The notes beneath the pieces were generated by a model that saw only the letters and a program-made list of their open reading frames with translations, made no database searches and was not told where the DNA came from. Position numbers and translations under genes: made by a program. A stretch of 16,295 nt of DNA, from assembly GCA_903970355.1 (NCBI GenBank), contig CAJCIF010000452.1, positions 1-16,295 on the forward strand, read 5' to 3'. Positions 1-6,722 of the stretch are shown here, piece after piece. The stretch comes from Actinomycetota bacterium (GTDB lineage Bacteria > Cyanobacteriota > Vampirovibrionia > Obscuribacterales > Obscuribacteraceae). How positions within the stretch are numbered: position 1 is the first letter of the stretch; the number at the start of each line of letters is the position of its first letter.

Positions 1-1000
1 AATCTTCAATTTGCTTTTCGTACTCTGCGCTTTGTTGAAGCGTTGTGCGATTGAGCTCTTCCAATTCTGTTTTGAGATCGGCTGCATAGAGCAACATTTG
101 TTGTGCGACTGATTCGTAATCGAGCGATTTCTGTGCTTCGCTGCCGTTGCCATTTTTTTCCAGGACAGGCTCAATGGCTAGATCGCGATCGTTTTTGGCA
201 TTGCGCAATTTGCGCACCAATCCGTTGATTATCCTCTTGTGCATGGCAGGTGGCAGTTTGCCTTGTTTTTTTAGATAATCGGTAAATTTGTCGGCGAGCA
301 AAAAGGAATCGGACATGAAAGAAAGATTTTTTGTAGCTCGCACCGTCGCTGAATTTGGATGGCGCCTTATTCGGCAAACAACATCTTCAAGAAAGAAGAG
401 ATCACCTTCCTGCAAAAGCCTTAACCAAAAGTCGACATCACCATTCAACTGGTAAACAGGATCAAAACCAAGTTTGGCATCTTTGCGCCGGAACATAACT
501 TGGCTTGGTGAACCAACCCGATTGAAAAAAGTCGTGAAGAAATCTTGCAGCACTTCTTCGCCCGGCACAATGCCTGTGCTTTCGAAAGACCGCTCGATGC
601 CTACTTCGTTGTCCGCTTTGTCTATGACGAGGCGGGCACCGCTAGCAAGGGTTGCACTGGGGTGAGTTTCAAGCGCTCCAGAGAGTTTATCGAGACAACT
701 CGGTTCGAGCACATCATCATCGGCAAATGGTTTTATGTAATCGCAGGTTGCTTCTTCCAGACAGGCGTTGTAGTTGCGGAACAAGCCGAGATGCTTTGCA
801 TTCCTCGAATATTTGATGCGCTTGTCCTTGTCTGCGTACTTAGCCACAATTTCAGACGTTCGATCCGTTGAGGCATCATCAACAATAATCAGTTCAAAGC
901 TTGTTAAGGTTTGCTCCAGCACGCTTTCAATTGCCCGCGCCAAATATTGCTCGCCATTGAAGGTGGGCAAACAGACCGAAACTGTTCTTGTATTTGGCAT
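1..1000 (-). CDS. Family 2 glycosyltransferase, C-terminus cut by window edge
   Basis: The reading frame is open from an ATG at 1000 to the window edge (333 codons, no stop), so the C-terminus lies outside. Residues 1-110 carry the GT-A/GT2 fold: VSVCLPTFNGEQYL at the start, the nucleotide-binding pair VDD at 40-42, and a DDD metal-binding motif at 94-96. An SPSQVMFRRKD segment and a DFWLRLL segment follow. From about residue 296 the sequence becomes heptad-like and charged, the start of a coiled coil. It is a paralogue of the next gene (1187-2323), with matching order and many identical blocks (IKPFA, SPSQVMFRRKD/TPSQVMFRRKD, LLYAA). It probably transfers a sugar from a nucleotide donor in the cytoplasm during surface glycan assembly; donor and acceptor cannot be read. 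A weak promoter-like pair (TTTGCA at 1074-1069, 17 nt, TAATAC at 1051-1046) lies upstream. No strong ribosome-binding site is visible. Confidence 0.88.
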   Translation of the reverse strand, partial: MPNTRTVSVCLPTFNGEQYLARAIESVLEQTLTSFELIIVDDASTDRTSEIVAKYADKDKRIKYSRNAKHLGLFRNYNACLEEATCDYIKPFADDDVLEPSCLDKLSGALETHPSATLASGARLVIDKADNEVGIERSFESTGIVPGEEVLQDFFTTFFNRVGSPSQVMFRRKDAKLGFDPVYQLNGDVDFWLRLLQEGDLFFLEDVVCRIRRHPNSATVRATKNLSFMSDSFLLADKFTDYLKKQGKLPPAMHKRIINGLVRKLRNAKNDRDLAIEPVLEKNGNGSEAQKSLDYESVAQQMLLYAADLKTELEELNRTTLQQSAEYEKQIED

Positions 1001-1144
1001 GAGAGTCGCAAGACCGCTACTGTAGGGGGTCCCACAGAGTGGAGTGTATTAACGCCGAAAAGAGCTGATGCAAACAGCCCAGACCGCATTCAGATGATAT
1101 GCTGCGCCGGTTTAAATATGGAAGGGTGCAAACTAAATAGTTGC

Positions 1145-1175
1145 TAAGAAGTGATTGATACTGAACTACTTCTTA
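1145..1175 (-). terminator. 8-bp inverted repeat after glycosyltransferase stop, possible weak terminator
   Basis: TAAGAAGT (1145-1152) pairs perfectly with ACTTCTTA (1168-1175) around a 15-nt loop. It starts 11 nt past the stop of the 1187-2323 gene. The stem is AT-rich and no T-run follows in the minus direction, so an intrinsic terminator is not assured. It may protect an mRNA end instead, or be chance. Confidence 0.35.
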
Positions 1176-1186
1176 TTCGATACTTG

Positions 1187-2323
1187 TCATGATGATCGCA
1201 GCGAATTTTTGATTTTTCGAAAGGGTTCAGTGAGTCGCCACGACTGACTTTTGTACAGATCTTGCATGACATTTTCGAGATTTTCGAGACGAGCCCGCAT
1301 TTCTTCGCGCTCTTTCTGCAACGCCGAAAACTTCTCGGTCACCTGCGCTATGCCCTCTTCTTGATGTTTGCGCTCGGCTCGCAGTCGGTCTAGCTCCAGG
1401 CTTAATTCGGCTGCGTACAAGAGAACCTGATAGGCCGCAAATTCGTAATTGACCTTATTTTCGTCCGCAGCCAGCTTGCCATGCACATCGCTATCGGAAT
1501 ACTGAATATTTCTTTCGCAAATTGCGTTATTCACTTTCGCGGTCAGGCTGTCGATCATGGGCTTGTGTACAAGCGGCAACTTGCCATTTTCGTCTTTGAG
1601 AAAATGTCGGTACTTGTTGAACAACTTGAAAGAGTCTGAAACGAAAGACATGTCTTTGAGCATGCTCACCGTTGCCGATTCACCATGCCTGCGAAAACAA
1701 ACCAGCGCTTCATTCAAATAGAGATAACTGCCCTTTTCGAGAATGCGGTAGCTGTATTCGATATCACCGGAAAGATAATAGCTGGTATCGTACCCGGTGC
1801 TCATGTCTTTGCGGCGGAACATCACCTGTGATGGCGTGCCGGTGCGATATTTGAATGTCTTTATATATTCGGCAATTACATCCGTGCCTTTAAAGAGACT
1901 GGTTTGATCGTAGAATCTTTCAAGGCCGGTCGCATTTCCGTTTTCATCAATAACAGTGCGAGCAGCAGTTATGAGAGTCGCTTCTGGTTTGGCTTCAAGC
2001 TCGGCAACCATACGGGTTAGACAATCTTTCTCAAAAAGATCGTCCTGGGCAAAAGGCTTGATAAAATCGCCCGTCGATTTTTCCATGCAAATGTTGTAGT
2101 TAGCGAAGAGCCCGGCATTTTTTGCGTTAATCCAGAATTTTATGCGGGGTTCGTCTTTGGCAAATTGTCTGGCAATCTCAGGCGACTGGTCGCTTGAGCA
2201 ATCGTCTGCAATGAGCAATTCCCAATTCTGGTAGGTTTGATTTAAAACGCTTGTGATAGCCTGGCTCAGATATTTTGCACCGTTATAGACGGGCAAGCAA
2301 ATTGAGACTTTCTTTTGTTCCAT
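1187..2323 (-). CDS. Family 2 glycosyltransferase with C-terminal coiled coil and SWRLT motif
   Basis: This 378-residue protein is a GT2 enzyme, expected to transfer a sugar from a nucleotide-sugar in the cytoplasm during polysaccharide assembly. Seen: VSICLPVYNGAKYL near the N-terminus, ADD at 39-41 (nucleotide binding), QDD at 93-95 where the family usually has DXD, and a conserved FRRHGESATV block. Residues about 305-355 form a charged heptad coiled coil. The protein ends with SWRLTEPFRKI from residue 361, a tail also seen on other polysaccharide-assembly enzymes. A longer frame begins at a TTG at 2380, but that TTG is the first three bases of a good -35 box, so translation must start later. 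The ATG at 2323 is about 22 nt from the predicted transcription start. No clear Shine-Dalgarno sequence is present. It is a tandem paralogue of the 1-1000 gene. Confidence 0.9.
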   Translation of the reverse strand: MEQKKVSICLPVYNGAKYLSQAITSVLNQTYQNWELLIADDCSSDQSPEIARQFAKDEPRIKFWINAKNAGLFANYNICMEKSTGDFIKPFAQDDLFEKDCLTRMVAELEAKPEATLITAARTVIDENGNATGLERFYDQTSLFKGTDVIAEYIKTFKYRTGTPSQVMFRRKDMSTGYDTSYYLSGDIEYSYRILEKGSYLYLNEALVCFRRHGESATVSMLKDMSFVSDSFKLFNKYRHFLKDENGKLPLVHKPMIDSLTAKVNNAICERNIQYSDSDVHGKLAADENKVNYEFAAYQVLLYAAELSLELDRLRAERKHQEEGIAQVTEKFSALQKEREEMRARLENLENVMQDLYKSQSWRLTEPFRKIKNSLRSS

Positions 2324-2351
2324 ATTTTTAGCGCAGTCCACTTCGCGCTTC

Positions 2352-2380
2352 AAAATAGCGCCTAGATCAAGCAGTGTCAA
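2352..2380 (-). promoter_or_regulatory. Sigma-70-type promoter for the 1187-2323 glycosyltransferase
   Basis: On the minus strand a perfect TTGACA (2380-2375) is followed by exactly 17 nt and TATTTT (2357-2352, 4 of 6 match to TATAAT). Transcription would start near 2345, about 22 nt before the ATG at 2323. It lies 14 nt past the stop of the sigma factor gene, so the glycosyltransferase can be expressed independently of that gene. Confidence 0.65.
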
Positions 2381-2394
2381 ACTGCACTATATTA

Positions 2395-3435
2395 CTAAGC
2401 TTCCACCAAGTAGTCGTTTAGTTTCTTATTGGTTGTGAGTTTTTTCAGTTTTCGCAAAGCCCGGCTTTCCGTGAGTCGCACTTCGTTTATCTCCATAGAA
2501 AGCGCGTTGGCGACCTGGCGACTATTCATTGCATCTTTGCCGGCCAATCCGTAAAGATGTCTTATTACATCTCGTTCCTTAGCTAACAACTGATTCAAGA
2601 GACTATCAACTTTGTCGTGCAGAAGTTCCAATTCTGCGTATTCATCCGGCTTTAAGGTTGCCTTATCTTCGATAAATTTGTCGAGTGTCTCTTCATCTTC
2701 TCCGCCCACGAAATCATTGATGGATAACGTGGCAACGCTGCTCCTAAGAACATGGCCGATTTCATGTTCATCAATTCCTGTTGCTTCCGCCAATTCTTTA
2801 ATGGTCGGGTAACGGCCTTTATCCTGGAAGAATGGCTTAGCAGCGCGGCGCAGTTTGAACATCACTTCGTTTATATGGACAGGCAAACGAATTGTGCGAG
2901 CCTTGTTCGAAAGAGCACGCGTGATGGCCTGGCGAATCCACCATGTTGCATAGGTCGAGAATTTGTTGCCCCGGCTGGGATCGAATTTTCGCACTGCCTG
3001 CAACAGGCCGAGATTGCCCTCCTGAATGAGATCTTCGAGATCCATACCCTGGTGCAAATAGCGTTTGGCAATGCTGATTACAAGGCGCAGATTGCCGGAA
3101 ACAAGCCCGTGAAAGGCTTGCGCATCACCAGCTTGTGTGCCCCGTCCCAATTCAATTTCTTGAGCTGCCGTTAGTAATTTGTGTTTGGAAATTTCATTGA
3201 GATACCACCAGATAGCGCCTTTCGTGCTTTCATCGCTACTTGGTGTTTCGGTTTCGCCCGCATCGGTTTGAATGTCTATTTGTTCGGTCGTTTCAACTTC
3301 AGGATGGCGGCGAGGGCGGCCCCTCTTTCTTTTCGGTTCACCCCTATCATCAGCATCTGCCCCTTCCGCCAAATGTTGGGGTGAAAATATGTCGCTTACT
3401 AAATCGAGGTCAGGTAGATCGTCTGAATTCCTCAT
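2395..3435 (-). CDS. Sigma-70 family RNA polymerase sigma factor (group 2-like, divergent region 4.2)
   Basis: This 346-residue factor directs RNA polymerase to promoters. Regions in order: an acidic/basic N-terminus with an AT-hook-like [11 protein letters not shown] (35-45); region 1.2 (about 75-105); region 2 (about 110-190), with [27 protein letters not shown] and [15 protein letters not shown]; region 3 (about 191-260); region 4 (about 275-346), ending in ALRKLKKL and KKLNDYL. The -10-contacting Q169 and T172 in region 2.4 are kept. In region 4.2, three of four residues aligned with the -35 contacts of E. coli sigma-70 differ (R584 to I316, E585 to N317, Q589 to L321; R588 kept as R320). 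Region 1.1 is absent, so I favour a group 2 or alternative factor over the housekeeping one. Start: the ATG at 3435 has GGGAG 8 nt upstream; a GTG at 3477 would add 14 residues but has no ribosome-binding site. Confidence 0.93.
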   Translation of the reverse strand: MRNSDDLPDLDLVSDIFSPQHLAEGADADDRGEPKRKRGRPRRHPEVETTEQIDIQTDAGETETPSSDESTKGAIWWYLNEISKHKLLTAAQEIELGRGTQAGDAQAFHGLVSGNLRLVISIAKRYLHQGMDLEDLIQEGNLGLLQAVRKFDPSRGNKFSTYATWWIRQAITRALSNKARTIRLPVHINEVMFKLRRAAKPFFQDKGRYPTIKELAEATGIDEHEIGHVLRSSVATLSINDFVGGEDEETLDKFIEDKATLKPDEYAELELLHDKVDSLLNQLLAKERDVIRHLYGLAGKDAMNSRQVANALSMEINEVRLTESRALRKLKKLTTNKKLNDYLVEA

Positions 3436-3703
3436 AATCGTGACTCCCAGTGCTTCCGATGCCTCCGCAGCCGGCACTTAAACAGCCCACTTGCGACAGG
3501 CACTGCTGTTGCGTGGGCGGTATTAAATGGGATACCAGAAACATCTTTGAGACTCCCCTGTGCCAATCGTTTAACGGCCTGACACAATTTCAAATATAGC
3601 TCTTTTAAGTTCAACTCGCCGCAATAATTACCATCGTTTTTGCATGGTTTCGTTACGAAAACATTCCCCCCAGAAAAAACGCGGAAATGGTACAACAGTT
3701 GCG

Positions 3704-4777
3704 ATGACGGATAACGCACTGGCTCCTTACGATGCATTCCTTCTGGTCTCTTTCGGTGGCCCGGAAGGAATGCCAGATGTAATGCCGTTTCTAGAAAATG
3801 TCTTGCGCGGAAAGAACGTGCCGAGAGAACGCATGCTTGCTGTTGCGCATCATTATGAACTCTTCGATGGTGTCAGTCCCATCAACAATTTAAATCGCAA
3901 GCTCATCGATGCACTAAAACCCCTCATTCAATTTGATGGTCCGAAGTTGCCTATCTATTGGGGAAATCGCAATTGGCACCCCATGCTCACCGACACATTA
4001 GCGAAAATGAAAATTGATGGTGTGAAACATGCACTCGCGCTTGTCACTTCTGCTTACAGCTCTTACTCAAGCTGTAGACAGTATCTTGAAGATATCGAAC
4101 GAGCCCGTTTGGAAGTTGGTGATGGTGCGCCTTGCGTAGACAAAATCCGGCCATTCTTCAACCACCCCGGTTTCATCGAGGCCAATACCGAAAACATTGC
4201 TGCTGCAATTGCCAAAATTCCGGAAAGCGAACGGCAACAAACTGAAATTGTTTTCACTGCCCATAGCATTCCAATGTCGATGGCTTCCGGCTGCGCTTAT
4301 TCGGCCCAACTTGAAGAAGTAAGTGCGGTTATCGCAAAACGTCTTGGTTACGATGATCGCTACAAACTTACTTATCAAAGCCGCAGTGGTCCTCCCACTC
4401 AGCCCTGGCTTGAACCCGATGTCTGTGACTACATAAAGAGCCGATCTGAAGATGGCGTCAAAGCGCTTGTCATTGCGCCTATTGGTTTTGTGTCCGATCA
4501 CATGGAAGTGGTTTACGACCTGGATACGCAAGCAAGCGCCCTCTGCCGGGAACTGAACATCCACATGGCTCGAGCTGCTACAGCCGGAGCACATCCAAGA
4601 TTTGCTCAGATGGTTAGAGAGCTTGTCGATGAGCGTATAAACGGCGGATCGAGGCTAATTGCAACAGATATGATTGATTCGCCTGCCCGACCTGATTTTT
4701 GCCCAGCCGATTGTTGCCCGCTTAACGCAACAGCCATGGAAGGGGCAAGACGGCCTCCCCATGCCCTTTCTTCATGA
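3704..4777 (+). CDS. hemH: Ferrochelatase (protoporphyrin or coproporphyrin type)
   Basis: This 357-residue enzyme inserts Fe2+ into a porphyrin, the iron step of heme synthesis. Seen: LLVSFGGPEG near the N-terminus, the catalytic-histidine motif TAHSIPM (H187), YQSRSGPPTQPWLEPDV, and FVSDHMEVVYDLD with the conserved glutamate (E268). By memory the closest style is the actinobacterial enzyme (GVSPIN, SSCRQY, QSRSGPP, ARASTP-like blocks). The C-terminus has FCPADCC (C333, C337, C338), and with C124 in SSCRQY this gives four cysteines in places comparable to the [2Fe-2S] ligands of mycobacterial ferrochelatase. Whether it acts on coproporphyrin III or protoporphyrin IX cannot be told. Start: an ATG at 3644 would add 20 basic residues absent from the family, so 3704 is preferred. 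Neither has a clear ribosome-binding site. It is divergent from the sigma factor gene; no convincing promoter was found between them. Confidence 0.95.
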   Translation: MTDNALAPYDAFLLVSFGGPEGMPDVMPFLENVLRGKNVPRERMLAVAHHYELFDGVSPINNLNRKLIDALKPLIQFDGPKLPIYWGNRNWHPMLTDTLAKMKIDGVKHALALVTSAYSSYSSCRQYLEDIERARLEVGDGAPCVDKIRPFFNHPGFIEANTENIAAAIAKIPESERQQTEIVFTAHSIPMSMASGCAYSAQLEEVSAVIAKRLGYDDRYKLTYQSRSGPPTQPWLEPDVCDYIKSRSEDGVKALVIAPIGFVSDHMEVVYDLDTQASALCRELNIHMARAATAGAHPRFAQMVRELVDERINGGSRLIATDMIDSPARPDFCPADCCPLNATAMEGARRPPHALSS

Positions 4778-4872
4778 CGACCATTAGACTGTGCTCACCG
4801 TCGCATAGGCTGACCTGCCCCCAATTCGCCGTTTGGAAGAAAATTCTTAGACAAAATGAGTGATTTCTGCCC

Positions 4873-4899
4873 GTGACCGTTCCGGTAGCCAAGTATAAT
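4873..4899 (+). promoter_or_regulatory. Candidate promoter for the ABC exporter operon
   Basis: A perfect TATAAT (4894-4899) sits 15 nt after GTGACC (4873-4878, 4 of 6 match to TTGACA). Transcription would start near 4906, about 55 nt before the permease ATG. The spacer is shorter than the ideal 17 nt, so the -35 assignment is the weak part. Confidence 0.5.
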
Positions 4900-4960
4900 T
4901 ACGTTCGGCCAGCTCTTGATTAGCCGGCTCGCACTGGAATCCGTCGCCTCCTTTTGTTGA

Positions 4961-5911
4961 ATGACTTTTTTAGAACAAGACACACCGACTGCGTCTCCGC
5001 CAAATCGCGTCCTCGCTACCCAGGGCAACGCAGAGACTGAAATTGGAGATTTCGACGGTCTTGCCGTCCTTGCCAAAGCCGGTCCGCACGATGTCGTTCC
5101 CGAACCGGCTCGCAAACCTTCTTTTCCTGTTTATATTTTCCGAACTGTAAACGAACTGCGTTTCATCAAGTTCGCTTTCTTTAGCTTCGTTGTAAACGCG
5201 CTCCGCCGGCGGTATCAAAGATCGGTTTTGGGTTTTGCCTGGAGCCTATTGAGTCCGCTATTGATGATGGTTGTTTTGACGACCGTGTTTTCGATTTTGT
5301 TCAAACGCGATCCAAAAAGCTACGGCATTTTTCTCTTTACCGGCATGCTGCCCTGGCAGTTTATTTCTGAATCCATTGCTTCTTCTTGCACGGCGATTAC
5401 CAATGCCGAAGGGTTCATGAAGAAGGTATATATTCCAAAAATATTCTTCCCGCTTGTCAATGCATCAACGGAGTTCATCAACTTTTGCCTGAGTCTGGTA
5501 AGCATGATCATCCTTGCGTTGATCGTCGGCATGCCATTGCACTGGACCGTATTGCTTTTGCCTGTTGCTATGGTTATCACGTTTGCATTCGTATGTGGCG
5601 TATCGCTTGCCGTTTCCATTCTTACCGTTTACTTCCGTGACTTTCAGCACCTCGTACGCGTAATCCTCACCTCATTCTTTTACTTGATACCAATTGTTTA
5701 TCCGCTCAGCATGATTCCGGAAAAATATCAGGCCGTCTTCGCCTGCAATCCATTCACTTATTTCGTCATGCTCTATCGCAGTCTCATTTACGAAGGGCGT
5801 ATACCTACTTTGAACGAATGGTTAATCCCCACAGGACTTGCCTTCGTAAGCCTTTTAGTCGGTTTCTACATTCTCATGAAGAGAGAAAAAGACATCATAT
5901 TCAGGTTGTAA
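4961..5911 (+). CDS. wzm: ABC-2 type polysaccharide export permease (Wzm/TagG family)
   Basis: This 316-residue inner-membrane protein is the channel half of an ABC exporter that moves a lipid-linked polysaccharide across the cytoplasmic membrane. Seen: the family motif RRRYQRSVLGFAWSLLSPL (82-100) leading into the first membrane helix; about six hydrophobic segments near 92-114, 121-145, 173-190, 196-222, 234-250 and 286-306; TGMLPWQF; and NPFTYFVMLYRSLIYEG (263-279). The first about 50 residues are a polar extension without recognisable similarity. The ATG at 4961 lacks a Shine-Dalgarno sequence, but no better downstream start exists before the conserved region. Only 3 nt separate its stop from the ATPase start, so the two form one operon and probably one heterotetramer. 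Confidence 0.92.
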   Translation: MTFLEQDTPTASPPNRVLATQGNAETEIGDFDGLAVLAKAGPHDVVPEPARKPSFPVYIFRTVNELRFIKFAFFSFVVNALRRRYQRSVLGFAWSLLSPLLMMVVLTTVFSILFKRDPKSYGIFLFTGMLPWQFISESIASSCTAITNAEGFMKKVYIPKIFFPLVNASTEFINFCLSLVSMIILALIVGMPLHWTVLLLPVAMVITFAFVCGVSLAVSILTVYFRDFQHLVRVILTSFFYLIPIVYPLSMIPEKYQAVFACNPFTYFVMLYRSLIYEGRIPTLNEWLIPTGLAFVSLLVGFYILMKREKDIIFRL

Positions 5912-5914
5912 AAA

Positions 5915-6682
5915 TTGCCATCACGTATTGAAGTTAACGATGTATCTTTGCGATTCCGGATTTACCGGAATCCAAGTCCTGGTTTAAAGGAAACATTCAT
6001 CCGCACGTTTTCGCCTAACTCAGGCGACTCCAGTGCCATTGAATTCGACGCCCTCAAAAACGTCACCTTCTCCCTGCAGGGTGGCGACAGGCTTGGTATT
6101 GTCGGTATGAACGGCGCCGGCAAATCAACTCTATTGAAGATGCTGGTTGGCATTTATCCGCCGCAAAGCGGGACTATACATGTCGAGGGCAAAATTACAC
6201 CAATGATCGAGCTTGGCACAGGCTTCGATCACGAACTATCCGGGCGCGAGAACATCTATCTAAACGGCTCTTTGTTGGGCAGATCATTCAAGCAAATGCG
6301 CGGGCTTGAAGAAGCGATCATCGAATTTTCAGAGCTGAAAGAAATGATCGACATGCCGATCAAATACTATTCTTCAGGCATGCTTGGCCGGCTGGCTTTT
6401 TCAATTGGTGCCATTGTCGATCCTGAAATTCTATTGCTCGATGAAATATTTGCAGCCGGTGATGCGCACTTTGTGCAAAAGGCTATGAACAGATTGCTTG
6501 AACTCTTTAGCAATTCGCAAATAGTAATTTTCGTGTCGCATGATCTCGAACAACTGAAATCTCTCTGCAATAAAGCACTGGTTATGCACAAAGGAAAAAT
6601 TGTCAACCAAGGCAACCCGGACGACATGATCGACTACTATCTAGAAGAAATAGTCGCTGCACAATACGCAACCGCTTTCTAA
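5915..6682 (+). CDS. wzt: ABC transporter ATPase for polysaccharide export (Wzt/KpsT family)
   Basis: This is the 255-residue ATP-hydrolysing half of the exporter. Seen: Walker A GMNGAGKST (64-72), the signature YSSGMLGRLAFS (152-163) in the form typical of polysaccharide and teichoic-acid exporters, Walker B ILLLDE (172-177) followed by FAAGDAHF, and the H-loop histidine in VSHD (H209). The protein ends soon after the nucleotide-binding domain. It lacks the C-terminal carbohydrate-recognition domain found in O9a-type Wzt, so export should not depend on a cap recognised by this subunit. The start is a TTG 3 nt after the permease stop, with AGG about 8 nt upstream inside the permease gene; coupling to permease translation is likely. 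Confidence 0.93.
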   Translation: MPSRIEVNDVSLRFRIYRNPSPGLKETFIRTFSPNSGDSSAIEFDALKNVTFSLQGGDRLGIVGMNGAGKSTLLKMLVGIYPPQSGTIHVEGKITPMIELGTGFDHELSGRENIYLNGSLLGRSFKQMRGLEEAIIEFSELKEMIDMPIKYYSSGMLGRLAFSIGAIVDPEILLLDEIFAAGDAHFVQKAMNRLLELFSNSQIVIFVSHDLEQLKSLCNKALVMHKGKIVNQGNPDDMIDYYLEEIVAAQYATAF

Positions 6683-6722
6683 AACGGGCGGTTAGCCTTA
6701 TTGAAATTGGACAGAAGCAATA

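Noticed and set aside
2324..2380. N-terminal extension of the glycosyltransferase from a TTG at 2380
   Set aside because: The TTG is part of the TTGACA -35 box, so it would not be on the transcript; the ATG at 2323 starts the family's normal N-terminus.
3436..3477. GTG start at 3477 for the sigma factor
   Set aside because: No ribosome-binding site, while the ATG at 3435 has GGGAG at 8 nt.
4067..4594. A 175-codon open frame on the minus strand inside the ferrochelatase gene
   Set aside because: It lies entirely antisense to a well-supported gene, has no recognisable domain and no ribosome-binding site; it is a shadow frame.
4795..5115. A 106-codon minus-strand frame across the exporter promoter and the permease 5' end
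   Set aside because: Composition is low-complexity Arg/Ser/Ala without a motif, and it overlaps a plausible promoter and a real gene on the other strand.
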